From NCBI GenBank assembly GCA_014529385.2, contig CM043948.1:25042451-25106450 (forward strand): 64,000 nt of DNA. The letters are read 5' to 3'. This DNA comes from Adiantum capillus-veneris. Its lineage: Eukaryota; Streptophyta; Polypodiopsida; Polypodiales; Pteridaceae. Shown in pieces: positions 1-12,100 of this stretch (its first letter is position 1; the number at the start of each line of letters is the position of its first letter). The notes beneath the pieces are model-generated. The model was given only the letters and a program-made list of their open reading frames with translations, was not told where the DNA came from and ran no database searches. Made by a program: the position numbers and the translations under genes.

Positions 1-967
1 ACACCTCTAGACTTAAATCAAAAGTGAAGACTAGTACATCCGACAGATACTACAACATGTCAAGCACAACATCAACATGTGGAGACTCAACAACATTGAT
101 CTCTTTTAATCTTCATAGCGCTCTTAGGAGGTGCAAAACTTACAACAATGGATTTACATTTCTCTCTTTGCAACAAACAACAATCTTTCTTAGTGTGTCC
201 TTTCTTGTGACAATGGTAACATTTAATTTTCCTCTTATCACGTCCACGGATCTTGCTATGTGCATTCTTGCGATCTTGAGAATTACCCAATTGCCTACGA
301 CCTCTCTACCTTTGAATGTTTCTCTGGCTACTTCCACTTGCCATATACACATCACCATGCCCACTAGTGTCAAGAGACTAAATTTGAAGCTTTTCTGTGA
401 GCAAGGCACTAGTAACATAACTAAAAACAAGCTTGCCCTTAGGGACATAGTTACTAACGTAGTGTTAAATGTGTCTCATGAAGCAGGCAAAGAACATAGC
501 AAGAAAATGGCTTTCATTTCATCATTGAAATTAAGCCCCTGGATGTCAACTGAGTAAAACACACTATCAAGCTTGTTCACGTGTGAATTGACATTACTAC
601 CTTCTTTCATGTTAAGACACATAAGCTTCTTTTTCAAAAACACTTTGTTCGATGCACTCTGACTATCCCTCGTTGAGCATAGAGACTCCCATAGTTCTTT
701 AGCATTGGTCTTGTCCATAATTATGAAGAATATAGACTCACCAAGATGCAACCTAATAGTTGCCATGGCATGAGCATCAAGGTCCTCCCAATAATCATCA
801 ATGTACAAACCCTCTCTGTGCTCTTTCAATGGTGTTGCAAGTCCTTTGTTTATTAGGACATAAAGAATTCTCTGCTTCCATATAGTGAAAGTTGTACCAT
901 CAAACTTCTTAATGTAGTAATCTTCTTTCTCACAAGACCCAACCATACTGACAAGAGCTAACTGCAA
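1..967 (-). pseudogene. Copia gag polyprotein, broken
   Basis: Gag would form the particle that packages element RNA. Frame 967-476 holds the copia gag core: KKFDGTTFTIWKQRI near the N-terminus, then LWESLCSTRDSQSASNKVFL and LNMKEGSNVNSHVNKLDSVF. Reading shifts to frame 448-140 and then 290-87, where CYHCHKKGHTKKDC is an intact CCHC zinc knuckle (C-x2-C-x4-H-x4-C). At least two frame changes make it non-functional. The start is uncertain: an ATG at 967 and another seven codons inside are both possible, and the inner one aligns better with the Copia-B start. Confidence 0.75.
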
Positions 968-2081
968 GAGAGTAATGCTAAGAGCTTATGGAAAATTTTG
1001 TAACAAAAATTTCGACAGAGTTTTGGCATGGAGATCAAAATCTCAACTAGAAACTCTAAAAAATCACTGCGATGTCAATGCAAAAAAGTGTTGTAAGAAA
1101 ACTAGAGGACTCGTGGGAAAAATTTGGAAGAGTCTCCTCTATAGATCATGATCTCAAGTAAAACTCAACAAACTTATGCATAAACTATAAATAGAGTGCT
1201 GACACGGCATCAACTGACATATATTCCTAAAAAAAAGTGTCAAAAGATTTCTAACTTGGTGTCAAAGCACCTATACCCTTCTATATATATATATATATAT
1301 CCTATGGCAAGGCCACGAATTGGGATCTATAGCAACCTAATCCACCTTACATTGGGTAACCAGGCCCCCAATGCTTGGCTTCAATAGATCTCATGCAAAA
1401 ACCCTCCTAAAAGGCTACGCAAAAACCCTAAACGACTAGCCACGGTCTCAAAAAGGGCTCTTTTGAATCGAGTCTTGAAAATGAACCAGATTGCCAAAAC
1501 AAGTCAAAAACTGCTCCACAATGACATACAATGGTAGTATCCGTGCAACACAACGTACATGAATTATAGCAGGCACTGCTAAGGGCAAGGCATGCGCTCA
1601 AACATGTGTCAATAAGTATGCAAGCAAAATCACAGAACGAGCTCCCTAGAGGGAGTAAAACGCTCCCAACAGGGCACAAGCACTCTCAAGTGCTAGTCAC
1701 ACATAAACCATATGCATCCAAACTCCCATTGGAATTAAAACAACTATCACTACCAAAGATTCTCACAGATGTACTGTGTCAAACAAAGTTGTGATTGTCC
1801 CTATGCGTGTAAATCCGTATGTGAGAAGATATCAATGGCTATGCATGAGCAATCAGAGAAAACTAGTCTCTGAAACCACAAAGAACATACATCAATGCCA
1901 AGAACGCATATGGAAATCCAAAATTGCTCTAAAAAAACTCACGAAACTGTTAATACATGGAAATTTGTAACCTGCCTCTCATTGTCGACAAACTATCTCT
2001 CTATCTTGCTCTCTACAATGCCAAATAGCGTGTAAAAATATGTAGTCGATGTCGCCCCAAAGTCGATGCCGATACCAATGT
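968..2081 (-). other. Copia-A leader, non-coding
   Basis: This separates the gag start from a probable primer site. It contains a short AT dinucleotide run near 1281-1300 and a segment at 1428-1560 that matches the Copia-B leader. Short open frames here look like chance. Confidence 0.5.
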
Positions 2082-2289
2082 TGGGTGTCAGTCCTCTATG
2101 AAAGAGGCACCTCACTCGTGCACATCAATGTTGGAGGAGAAACATATGCCGCAAGCCGAAAAAACGGGTTGTCGATGTCGACTTTCATGCCGGACAAAAG
2201 TATCTCACTGCTCAAAGATGCCAAAGTCACCAAAGCTAAAAATCAAAGTGTGTATGTGTATTCGATGCCACGGTTAGATCTCATATATA

Positions 2290-2600
2290 CCAAGAGTGTG
2301 TGTCGTTGTTTTTAGACTTATACACAAAAGAACATAACAATTCAAAAGACAACTAGCTTTATACAAAGGACAATGACTAGCACAAAAACAACTCGGTCTT
2401 TGCTTCATTTTTGTACATCATAGTAAGAATGAGGTATCATTCTAGTGTTTTATATATAAGATAGTCAAGAACACCTTATTCTAAAGTGAAAGAGGCCAGG
2501 CTTGACAGTGATGGACAACAACAAAGCCAAAAATATCATAAGTAAAGATAGAGTCCTCACATGCATCGATATAAACATGACAAAAGATTTGTTAGCCTTG
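2290..2600. repeat. Direct repeat copy 1 (~300 bp)
   Basis: It shares long near-identical stretches with 3283-3600, including CTTATACACAAAAG, GAATGAGGTATCATTCTAG and GATGGACAACAACAAAGCC. It may be LTR sequence of Copia-A or of a short element bounded by the two copies. TG/CA ends are not clear. Confidence 0.75.
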
Positions 2601-3282
2601 AATACGTATTACATGTGTCAACGAACATATCATAAGTTATCCATGTCCTCCTTAAAACCTTTTTAACTTATACCTACCATCCATGTAGTGTTAAATATCA
2701 ACAAGTATCCATTCTTAGAATCAAAACAGTAAGCCACACATGAAAGTGACATGTGTGTGTATGTGCATGCACGCAAGTGCACACGCCTACCCTAGCCCAA
2801 GCACCATACTCAATGAGTTGGCACTAGGCCCATTGAGTATGGGCCTACTGCCTCATCAAGTTAATGAGATTAGAATAGTCAAGTCTGAAGCCAAAGAGCT
2901 GTATCATATCAAAAAATCCATGAGTCTCATCAGAGCTATAAGTGACAACATTAACAAAGAGGAGTATACTACAATCGGAGTTTTAAGGCTTTATTAGCCA
3001 GTAGAGAAAATAATAAATGCCATTCATAGTCAATCGTAGAAGTTTTCCATGCTTTAACCAATTTCTATGGATAGTCCTAAAATGAACCGTCCATCCAAGA
3101 GGAGTTTGTTTATAGGTGAAATGTTCTTGAAATCATAAGAATTGAAATAATTACACAAGGGTAAGTAATTTTGGATTAACTTGCAACCTAAAACCAACAG
3201 AGTCAAAGAATACAATATTTGTGTTCAGGAATCCGATCTCTATTTTTAAACTTATACTTATACACAAAAGAAAATAGTGTTT
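2601..3282. other. Spacer between direct repeats, nothing recognised
   Basis: About 680 bases between the direct repeats. An 85-codon plus-strand frame at 2740-2997 begins in a GT-rich run and shows no known motif. No RNA gene or clear regulatory element was seen. Confidence 0.4.
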
Positions 3283-3600
3283 AGGACGTGTGTGTTGCTA
3301 TTTTTAAACTTATACTTATACACAAAAGACAATAGCAGTTCAAAAGACATCTGGCTTTAGACAAAGGACAATGATTTGCACAAAAAAAACTCAGTCTTTG
3401 ATTAATTTTTGTACATTATAGTGAGAATGAGGTATCATTCTAGTGTCTTGTATATAAGATAGTCAAGAAAAACTTATCCTGAAGTGAAAGAGGCTAGGTT
3501 TGAGAGTGATGGACAACAACAAAGCCAAAAAGATCCTAAGTAAAGATAGAGTCCTCACCTGCATCCATATAAACATGACAACAGATTTGTTAGCTTTATA
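3283..3600. repeat. Direct repeat copy 2 (~300 bp)
   Basis: Second copy of 2290-2600, offset by about 1 kb. Its right end touches the point where Gypsy-1 homology starts, so it marks the breakpoint that removed the Gypsy-1 3' end. A short internal duplication of the TTTTTAAACTTATAC type sits at its left edge. Confidence 0.75.
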
Positions 3601-3686
3601 GGAACTACATGAAGAGCAAGAAGCTTCATTTGACTTCCCTGTTCCTGAGCTAAGTGGAACAAATCGTTCTTTCTTCGGTACCTAAA

Positions 3687-5189
3687 CTAGCTCTGGAGCG
3701 GGTGTGTAGCATTCCGTGATTTTTTCCTTCCACAATCTTCAATTCGTTTTGGAGCTACGGGATTGGGCTCACATGGGTCAGGTGACAGGTAAGAGCACAA
3801 TTTATGTTTTGGCACCCAGATTTGATCATTTCCTTCATAGTAGCCTTTGGCTTCCAATAGTTTTTTAGGACTCCAATGCAACATTTCTTTACATTTCTTG
3901 GTGCGAGTGGAACGTCTCTTACCAGGCTCCTGTCTTTTAGCACTAGCAATGGCCGTTGAAGAAGCTTTAGAGACCCACTTGTATGTTTTCTTTGCTATAT
4001 TAGGATGGGTCTTGTGTGTCTCAAGCTTTATTTCAACTACAGAACTTGAAGCTCTAGAGAGTTGGGCTATGGGGACATATGGTTCAACCTCTTGGACATG
4101 CAATGTTTTGGGTTTTATTTCCTTAAAAGGCAATATCTCAGGGACTATGGCTTGAGTGGCAGGGCTAAGAGTTGGTTCTTGTGTTTTGACACCCTCAGTC
4201 CCCCAATCAATAGTGCATTTGGTGGCTATCATCCACGTGCATCCTAGGTTTATATTACCCTCCATAGTACCAACAGGCATGACCAAAAATTCTTGAGATA
4301 CAACCCCATTGTCATAACTTACATAAGTGTACCAGATACCAAAAATCGTAGTTTTTTTTTTGTTGACATTCTTGACTCGGATAGTACTCTTAGATAGGGA
4401 TGGATTTTCCAACTGACACCACACTCTATATGACAACATACTATATTTAGCACTCGTGTCTGACAAGACGTTATATAGCACTTTTCCATAGTCGCTATTT
4501 AGATCAATAGGGTATTGTAGAGGTGTGTCGGAGTCCAACCAATCATCCTCTGCTTCAACGTTGAATGCATGTGTAACTCCAAGGTTGGCCTCTCCTTGGC
4601 ATCTTATGCGTTGTTGCTGCTCCTTAGCCTCAGCTTGAGCTTGTATCTTCTTCGATTCTGTTTGTGCCTTGGCTGCCCTTTTTTGATGGATGGCACGTAG
4701 CTCCTCTTGGCTTAAAGGATCATAATATCTTTTAAACTTTCTACCATTGAGGAATCCAATGGTTTCAACTCCATCAAGAGTCTTCACACAAATGGTTCCT
4801 TGTGGGATGATTTCACATACTCTATTTGATCCTTTTCTCGCATATTTCAACTTTTTCTTCTCGTTACGCACTCCATACATAAGGACTTTATCACCAACAT
4901 TGATATCTTTGTCCTTTAGATGACGATCAAACCATTTCTTCCTTCTATCTTTCTCCACAAGTGCATTTTGCACAACCAATTGTCTTTCTTCATCTAATCT
5001 CTTAAGGATATATAAGCACCGAACTAAAGGGTTACCATCCCAACCTTCTTGTGAAGCTACACGTAGACTAGGAATTACAAACTCCCATGGCATAACTGCT
5101 TCTTGGCCATATACCATGTTGAATGGTGTACAATTAATAGCCACTTTGTAAGAAGTACGGTAAGCCCATAGAGCTGAAGTCAACTTCAA
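3687..5189 (-). CDS. Gypsy-1 integrase C-terminus fused to a second retropepsin-like domain
   Basis: This is the longest uninterrupted frame in the window (500 codons). Residues 1-155 read as the C-terminal part of a gypsy integrase: ALWAYRTSYKVAINCTPFNM, then the GDKVLMYG segment and GFLNGRKFKRYY. A charged Q/K/A-rich linker follows (about 156-200). Residues about 225-330 resemble an aspartic protease: VLSDTSAKYSML (241-252) matches the D-T/S-G-A active-site strand, and INLGCTWMIATKCTIDW (313-329) matches the late I-L-G-R motif with its following strand. A Pro/Ser/Lys-rich tail follows, which Gypsy-3 also carries. The true start lies upstream in the integrase core; 5189 is only where this frame opens. 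Integrase identity is solid. The second protease is an inference from two motifs at the right spacing, with Ser in place of the usual Gly. Confidence 0.75.
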   Translation of the reverse strand: MKLTSALWAYRTSYKVAINCTPFNMVYGQEAVMPWEFVIPSLRVASQEGWDGNPLVRCLYILKRLDEERQLVVQNALVEKDRRKKWFDRHLKDKDINVGDKVLMYGVRNEKKKLKYARKGSNRVCEIIPQGTICVKTLDGVETIGFLNGRKFKRYYDPLSQEELRAIHQKRAAKAQTESKKIQAQAEAKEQQQRIRCQGEANLGVTHAFNVEAEDDWLDSDTPLQYPIDLNSDYGKVLYNVLSDTSAKYSMLSYRVWCQLENPSLSKSTIRVKNVNKKKTTIFGIWYTYVSYDNGVVSQEFLVMPVGTMEGNINLGCTWMIATKCTIDWGTEGVKTQEPTLSPATQAIVPEILPFKEIKPKTLHVQEVEPYVPIAQLSRASSSVVEIKLETHKTHPNIAKKTYKWVSKASSTAIASAKRQEPGKRRSTRTKKCKEMLHWSPKKLLEAKGYYEGNDQIWVPKHKLCSYLSPDPCEPNPVAPKRIEDCGRKKSRNATHPLQS

Positions 5190-5835
5190 ATCCCAATCTG
5201 TGCGAGATGAGCTTCCACTGTCAAGATAGAAATTAAGGTCTTGTTGGTACTCTCAGCTTGGCCATTTGCTTGTGGATAATAAGGTGTGGACTTATGATGA
5301 GCTATCATGAAGTTGGTAGTGAGTTCATAAAATGAGTGCCATTGTCACTCACAATTTCAATGGTTGTAATAATGTTCTCAAAGAGAAACTTGGCAGTTGA
5401 TTTTTCATCAGCCTTACGTGTCACCCTGGCTTCCACCCACTTTGTCACATAGTCAGTGGCAACGATAATATCTCGAGATTGAGTGTTATGAGCTGCAGGA
5501 CTAATTGGGCCTACAAAGTCTAAACCCCATTTTTCAAATGGTTGAGAAACTTTAATAGGATGTAAGGGCATCCTATCCTTTCATTGCATGATCTTGTAAT
5601 GTTGGCATTCATCACATCCTTTTGCAAAAAGTGATGCATCCTTGAATAAGGTAGGCCACCAATAGCCTGATTGCAACACCTTTCTATCAGTTGGTTCCCA
5701 TGAGAAATGTCCTCCAGCTATACCCATGTGGACTTCTTGCAGTATGTATAAATACTCATCCTCATGGGCACAACGTCTAAGAATATCGTCCTTCCCTAGC
5801 CTGTAGAGAGTTCCTACAAAATGAGAGAATAAGGT
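5190..5835 (-). pseudogene. Gypsy-1 integrase zinc-binding and catalytic core, broken
   Basis: Integrase inserts element cDNA into host DNA. The N-terminal HHCC motif is readable as HMGIAGGHF followed by CDEC. The core is in frame 5571-5305, with WGLDFVGP carrying the first catalytic Asp and VSDNGTHF the second. YYPQANGQAES downstream carries the catalytic Glu but in a shifted frame. A stop after KIMQ and the shift after GTHFMNS break it. It leads directly into the 3687-5189 frame. Confidence 0.8.
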
Positions 5836-5859
5836 TTACATTCTTTTAACATTTTTTGA

Positions 5860-7601
5860 GCTATATCCTTACAAAGCTCTTTGGGTGGAAAACCATTTAC
5901 TAGAAAGTTCACAATCTTCTCACTCCATTCAGGCATGGTCTTGACTAGAAATAAGGAAGTATTGGGCAATTCATCATCGACTCTAGTAGATGCTTCACCA
6001 TTGGGTTATATGTGAGACAAAAGATCCGCCATGATATGTCCTTTACCAGGTCTCACCACAACGGTAAAATCAAACTCAAGAAGAATTAACAACCATCATG
6101 TAATTCTTCCCGTGGAACAAGGTTTATTTACTAGATACAACAAGGCTTGATGATCAACATATAAAACAAACTTGTTGGCCGGAAGGTAGTAGCAAAATTT
6201 CTTCACTGCATAAATCATATCTAAACCTTCCCGCTCTGTAGTGGTGTATTTCTCTCGGCATCATTCAATTGACGACTTGCAAAGCTAATGGGATAGTCCA
6301 ATTTATGTTCTCCTGGTTGAGCTAGAACACACCCAAAGTTCGATGCATCAATATGCACATGGAAAATTACATTCCAATTGGGCACTCGTAGAATAGGAGT
6401 GCTAGTCAAGGTCTTTTTCAATGACTCATAAGCATGGTCACACTTCGTGGTCCAGTGGAACTCAATAAGAAGCTTGTACAAAGGACGAGCTATCTTGCCG
6501 AAGTTTAAAATAAACCGTCGATAATAACCAACATGGCCCATTAATTTTTGAACTCCTTTATAGTTTGTAGGTGGTGGCAATTCAGCAATGGCTTTAATTT
6601 TTCCCTCATCTGTGGAAGTCCCATTTTTGGACACTATATGCCCTAAAATGACTCCATGTTTAACACAAAATTGGCATTTGAAAGGTTTTAAGAAGATGCG
6701 ATACAATCTGCACTTCTCAAACACTTTTCATAAGCATGATAGATGTTCTTTCTAAGAGGAATAAATACAAAGGTCATCTAAGAAATCTTTGCAAAACTCC
6801 CTCAAATAATCTCTAAAAGCAGTGTTTATTAATCTTTGAAAGGTAGCAGGGGCATTGGTTAAGCCAAAAGCCATAACACAAAATGCAAACACTCCAAATT
6901 CCGTTATAAAAGCGGGTTTAGCTTGGTCCTCTAGTGCAATTGTGATTTGATTGTAGCTAGAGTACCCATCTAAGAAGCTATAAGCTTCCTTTCCTATAAC
7001 TCTTTCAAGCACATGTTCTGAATATGGCAAGGGGTAATGATCCCTCCTAGTGGCGGCATTGACTTCTTGAGATCCATGCACACTCTGAGTTTCCCATTCT
7101 TTTTCGGCACAATCACTATTGGAGATACCCATTCTGAGTGCTCAATAGGGTATATGAATCCGCATTTTACAAGCTTTTCAATCTCTTCTTGAACGATCTT
7201 TGCATAATTAGGATTCATTGGGTAGGGTCATTGCTGAACTGGTTTAGCCATGCTATTCATGGGGATTGTGTGCTGCACCACGGAAGGTGGAACACCTTTC
7301 ATATCATGATATGTCCAAGCAAACATATCCTTGAATTCCTTGAGAAGTTCTTTAAGTACATACTCCTCATCTCTGTTAGATCTTGGGCAATGAAAACAAA
7401 TTTGGACTCTTCTCTTGGGTCTGCTAACTCTATCTCCTTAACTATCACTGGACCGCCATAAACTCCATTGCTTCCATCGATAGGTTTTCTTTGAGCCTTT
7501 GTATACACAACTTTAGGTTCCTCTATGGTGTAGGATTTGAAATGTTCAGGTGCAAGGTGTAAGTCTGTGGGGTCTTGTTGTTCTGTGGACTGTGATTTCA
7601 C
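5860..7601 (-). pseudogene. Gypsy-1 reverse transcriptase and RNase H, broken
   Basis: RT copies element RNA to DNA and RNase H removes the RNA template. The RT N-terminus is in frames 7601-7299 and 7218-6994 (GFIYPIEHSEWVSPIVIVPK, GKLRVCMDLKK), then 7132-6752 (AYSFLDGYSSYNQITIA, FGLTNAPATFQRLIN). The catalytic motif reads FLDDLCIYS, an acceptable form of YxDD. Frame 6724-6221 has HGVILGHIVS, VGYYRRFI and the RNase H start FHVHIDASNFGCVLAQ. Further RNase H sequence at about 6220-5860 includes VDHQALLYLV and RPGKGHIMADLLSH with stops. At least three frame shifts are needed, so this copy cannot be active. Confidence 0.85.
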
Positions 7602-8090
7602 TTCTGCTTCCTACTGTTGTTGAGCTAACTCTCGATTTTGTCATCTCCTTACGGTATGACTCAACTTTGCCTTCTTTGTAGCCTCTAGTTGTGCGATGTC
7701 AATGGGTTGTGGATTACACCACATAACGCTTTGAAGGTAATCACCCCAGGTATCTACCAGCTTCCGATGAGCATCACATGCCCCTATATAATTAAGCCAT
7801 TCTGCGGTAGATTACTTTTCATTTATTCTAGTACGCACATTTGCTCGATAACTTCGCCTCTTATATCTCTACTCTTCTTGTCTAATTTTTTATTACGGTT
7901 GAGCTCTAGTGAAGAGTCACTAGATGAATTGCTACTCGTGTCTCTTGCTCTCCTGGATAGATTGTCATCTAGGGTACCACTAGGCCCTAATGAATGGTTT
8001 GTCCCCACCATTTGCACTAAGGTTTAACTCAAATTATTTGTCCTTAGAGTCAATTTCAATTGATGATTTTGACTCCGAATCGTGTGGGCT
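7602..8090 (-). pseudogene. Gypsy-1 linker between protease and RT
   Basis: A 64-codon frame at 8017-7823 (SSNSSSDSSLELNRNKKLDK) is Ser/Asn/Lys-rich and probably belongs to the low-complexity linker. Stops and shifts separate it from both neighbours. No known motif. Confidence 0.45.
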
Positions 8091-9172
8091 TTAGTCTTGT
8101 GAGATGCTATTGGTTCCAATGTCAGCCAAGCCTTCATCATGTAGGTCATTAGAAGCTATATGCATTGCTTCTATCATATTTAAGGGTACGAGCGGTGGCA
8201 TCTCATCCCCCTCAGGTGTTATCCAAGTTGTTCCCCTATTTCCCCAAGTGTCTATGGTGCTGCTAGGTGGACTCAATCCACATCCATATAAGGAGAATCT
8301 TCCCCAACATCAGTGTCCACTTTACACGTGTAACAATATTGCAATGGGACCGAGTGAACTGTGGTGTCAGATCTATGATCAATTATAAATCTGTTTCCCA
8401 GAGGATGTGCTTGACTAGTTACAAGATCCACTCGAATGACAGAATCTTGGAATTGCAAGTAGACATGGAAAATAGACCACCATGCACCATTTTTGCCTCC
8501 CTCATGAAAGGACGTCCTAAGATCATCTCAGATGTCATAGTGTGCTTGGAGAAATCCATAACAATGAAGGTATTTCTTATTTTGTGTCCAAAGACCTTGA
8601 TCTTGATATCTTCTAGCATCCCAATAGGTTTAACAATAGACCCATTGGCCATCTTTACTACTATGGTTGTGGTTCCAAGGTGAGGTCTTCCCATAGTTTC
8701 CCAGCAATTTTTAGTCACAATGCTAACCCCTGTGCCACCATCAAGGATTCCCTTCACAATTGATCCCTTGCTAGTGATTGGTATGGTTGCATTGGATTCA
8801 TCATCCTCAAAGTATTGTCCCAACCTGTTAATAGGTATTTCTACAACATGGTTCTCATCTAGGTTGGGTTGTGGATCCAAGCATTCCTCCTCTATTGGCA
8901 TCTCCCTAGCTCCATCCATCTGTGAAAATTGTGGTAGCCCAACCTTTAGTTCTCCATTGGGGAAAGCTCAAAGAGCTAAGAATAGCTCGGGGTCTCCATA
9001 TAGTTTGGACATGATGGTGGTTCTAACTTTTGAAGCCATGAAATCCATCAATTTGGCAATATTTAACGACACCATTTGGGCTTCAATCCCTTGCCATGGG
9101 GAAGATGGGATCTCCATTTCTTTGATAGGGTCAAGTAGGCCCTCTGTAAACATTCTTTCCAACAAGAAGTGA
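8091..9172 (-). pseudogene. Gypsy-1 first retropepsin (PR1) region, broken
   Basis: The protease would cleave the element polyprotein. Frame 8919-8419 contains KGILDGGTGVSIVTKNCW, where D-G-G-T takes the place of D-S/T-G-A, and 80-90 residues later EMILGRPFMREAKM, the late I-L-G-R motif. Frame 9165-8968 supplies upstream sequence, while 8458-8273 and 8276-8091 continue downstream, ending in an acidic stretch before the RT linker. Gypsy-3 has the same domain with D-G-G-A. The frame breaks several times. Its normal position between gag and RT contrasts with the second protease-like domain after integrase. Confidence 0.8.
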
Positions 9173-12100
9173 GTACGCCCAATTTCCCATGACTTTAAGT
9201 CACTTTCTTCTTGGATGACACTAGGTATGGCTAGGAGTCTATGGACTTTGTGATTTGTTGTTGTTGCGTAGGGAACAATGTGTCTGTAATCTAGATCTGT
9301 CTAGGTGCTGGTTCTAGATCCTTTTGGGTGTCTTCTACCAAACTCCTTAATTGCTTGACTCGCTCAATCTCCTCTGTAGGGTTTGGGTAAGTTCCTATCT
9401 TCTTCTTGGATCCTGGCCATTGTGGCTCATGATGATCTTCCTTGTTGGTTTCATTCTTAGTGGTCGTTTTGGTCTCGATGGTTTCACCTGAATCAGAATC
9501 CTCTTCAGTGTCGTTCATATATACGGGGTCGTCACCAATCCCTATGTTGGTCTTTGAACTAGGGTCTGACTTCGCTGCTTTTTGCAATCTCTTCCTTCGT
9601 GTTTTCTTCTTCTTTTGAGATTGGGCAATTGATGCCGTGTCTCTTTCTTCAAGAATATAATTTTGTTTTTGGAGCATCAATCATGTGAGTACATTTACTG
9701 GTACCACATGTGTACTTTGTGATGGCTCCTTGGTAACCTCAATCAAGTTTAATGGCGTGATCTTCGGTGCATTTAGATTATTTGGACATTAGGCAATCAA
9801 ATGATCTATGCCACATCGGCTACACATGAGTATCGGCATTGTAGACATGCTCGCTTGATTGGTTTGCATTAGTGTAGCATTCTTTTGTAGCCTAATAGGA
9901 CACTCGCCTACATAATGTGGACCTCAACACTCATAGCATTGAAGCGGTGGTCTCTTGGCAGTGTAATTGATATTTTGGCCTCTTGCCGCAAGAGCAGCTA
10001 CTTGATAGACAAGTTTGACTTGTCCCCAATAGTCCTCCATGTAATATTGTGGACTTTCTTCAAGTGCATCAATTCCATAGGCAATATTAGGGTCTATATC
10101 TTCCTCACAACATTCCAAATAAGCAATAGATGACTCACAACCTACATGATTTACAGAAGTGATTCTTGGATGTGGTGGTTGCGGTCCTAGCGTTGGAGGT
10201 GGTAAGGGTGTTGTTTGAACAACATTTTGGGCCCTAGGGACCATGTGTTGTGACGCTTGTTCAAGAGGTGGGGTTGCCATCAATGCACGCACTCGAGGTG
10301 TGTCTCTCCATGCTAAGGTTGGTCTATTGGCCATCACGCACTTAAATACTATGCAATCCTAAACTTGATGACCATACCTCCACAGGCATTGCAATTCCCA
10401 TTGAATTTTACTCTGAAAGTAGGGCATTCACTGATACTATGTGGACCATAGCAAACTGAGCACCATTGTTGCTCCCTTCTTGGATACATATGATTGTTTT
10501 GTGGAGCACGATTGTCTCTAAGAATCTCTTGAATGGCCTTGGTGAGATATGCTAAAGTCATCTTCGATATTTTTGGCTCCTTAGCAATAGGCTTTAGGGT
10601 CATTGGCTGATGCCCCAATGCTTGTGAGCTAGTAGATTAAAGCTCAACAGACACTCTTTCTCCTTGAATCATTAAATTATCCTCCAATTGGATCGCATTG
10701 GTGGTGACTGCTTCCCAAGTGGTGATACCTCTAATGACTAGGCCATTGTAGATATCCTCATGTCGTTATCCCCTAATGAATCTATCAAGCAATTGATTAT
10801 TATTGAAGCACTCACTTGGATTACAACGAGAATTCAAATGCTTCAAGTGACTAATAAAGTCTCTCCCCGACTCTCCTTCCTCTTGTTGGGCTTTCTGGAG
10901 CTGAGAGGCTACACCCCAAAGCACTCCCTCTCGTAAGTATTCTTTCAAGAACGATATCTTAAGAGTAGGGAAAATTGTGTTTTCTTCCACCCTTAAGGTT
11001 CTATACCAATCCCCAGCCTTCCACTTAAGGTGAAGCTTAAAGAATTACTCTTATGTAGGTCATTGTGTTCTCCTAGGGAATCGCATATTTGTTCAAACAC
11101 TTCGATATGCTTTCTCACATCCCCATCTCCACTAAATTTTTGTGTGGGCTTGGCTATTTGTACTGCCTTACTTCTAGGTTCTCTATCAGACATTTTGCAC
11201 ATATTCTCAGCAACAATAGATCGATCGATAGCTTGAGCAAATGTTGCCAAGTCGCCTAATTGAGGAGGCACCATGGGTGAAGGCACTCCAGAGACTACAT
11301 GTGGAGTAGGTATTGGCATTGGGCTTGGTGCATAGGAAGCCCTTGGTTTTCAAGTTTGGTACGGTGTTGTGCCATGTGGTGGCCCAAAGTTCATAAGTGT
11401 GACGCTAGGCATAGCAGACGTCGGATGTGACATGCTAATGCTAGCTGGTATGATTCCATTGAAATAAGAGCTTGGGTGTTGTGGTTGTGGAGCATAGGTT
11501 GTTGAAACAATGGGAGGGGTAGGAGCTACATGAGTACGAGGACCCATAGGTGTATACGATTGGTATACACTTGTAGGTATTGTTGCAGGCATCGAGCTAC
11601 CATGTAGCGGTGCTTTACTAACAAATGAGGTCCATGGCGTGTTTCTTGGCATGCCCATCATTGGGGTAGGCATGGTGGCCGTGGTGTCATCAAGGGAAAG
11701 ATGAGCTAGACTTGGAAAAGTAAAGCTATCACCTGTGGGCTCAGATTGCACTGAGACGCTTGGCGAAACAACATATGGAGGATCCACCGGACTTACCGAG
11801 GGAGTCTCCATTTGCGATAAGGTTGGTTGTTTAGCCTTCCCTGTATCCAAGAATCTCATGAGACCCGTTGAAGGCATGTGGATCCCCTTGTTCTGTCTCT
11901 CTAGCTCAATAGCCCTGTGAATGACCTCACAAACTCTTTGTTGTTGATCCTCTACACTAGGAGCACCCGTTGTGGATTGTAGGACATCTATCCAACCCTC
12001 GTGATAGGTGTGACCTGTGTATAGGTCGGTTAGATTTTTCGTTTGTTGTTCATACTCCGAGTTCTCATTTAGGAACACTCCATCTAGGCTTGAGGTGCTA

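Larger units (their letters stand above)
1..2290 (-). mobile_element. Copia-A: 5' part of a Ty1/copia retrotransposon
   Basis: The segment carries a copia gag on the minus strand and a leader to its right. It runs off the window start, so protease, integrase and RT would lie outside. It is the same family as Copia-B at 28250-32598: the gag reading, the leader near 1430-1560 and the stretch near 1255-1400 have recognisable counterparts at about 31840 and 31680-31810. A sequence around 2066-2081 ending GATACCAA followed by TG resembles a decayed initiator tRNA-Met primer site beside an LTR start. The right boundary, where the 2290-2600 direct repeat begins, is approximate. Confidence 0.7.

Noticed and set aside
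24-557. 177-codon plus-strand ORF
   Set aside because: It is the antisense shadow of the copia gag, which has the CCHC knuckle on the minus strand.
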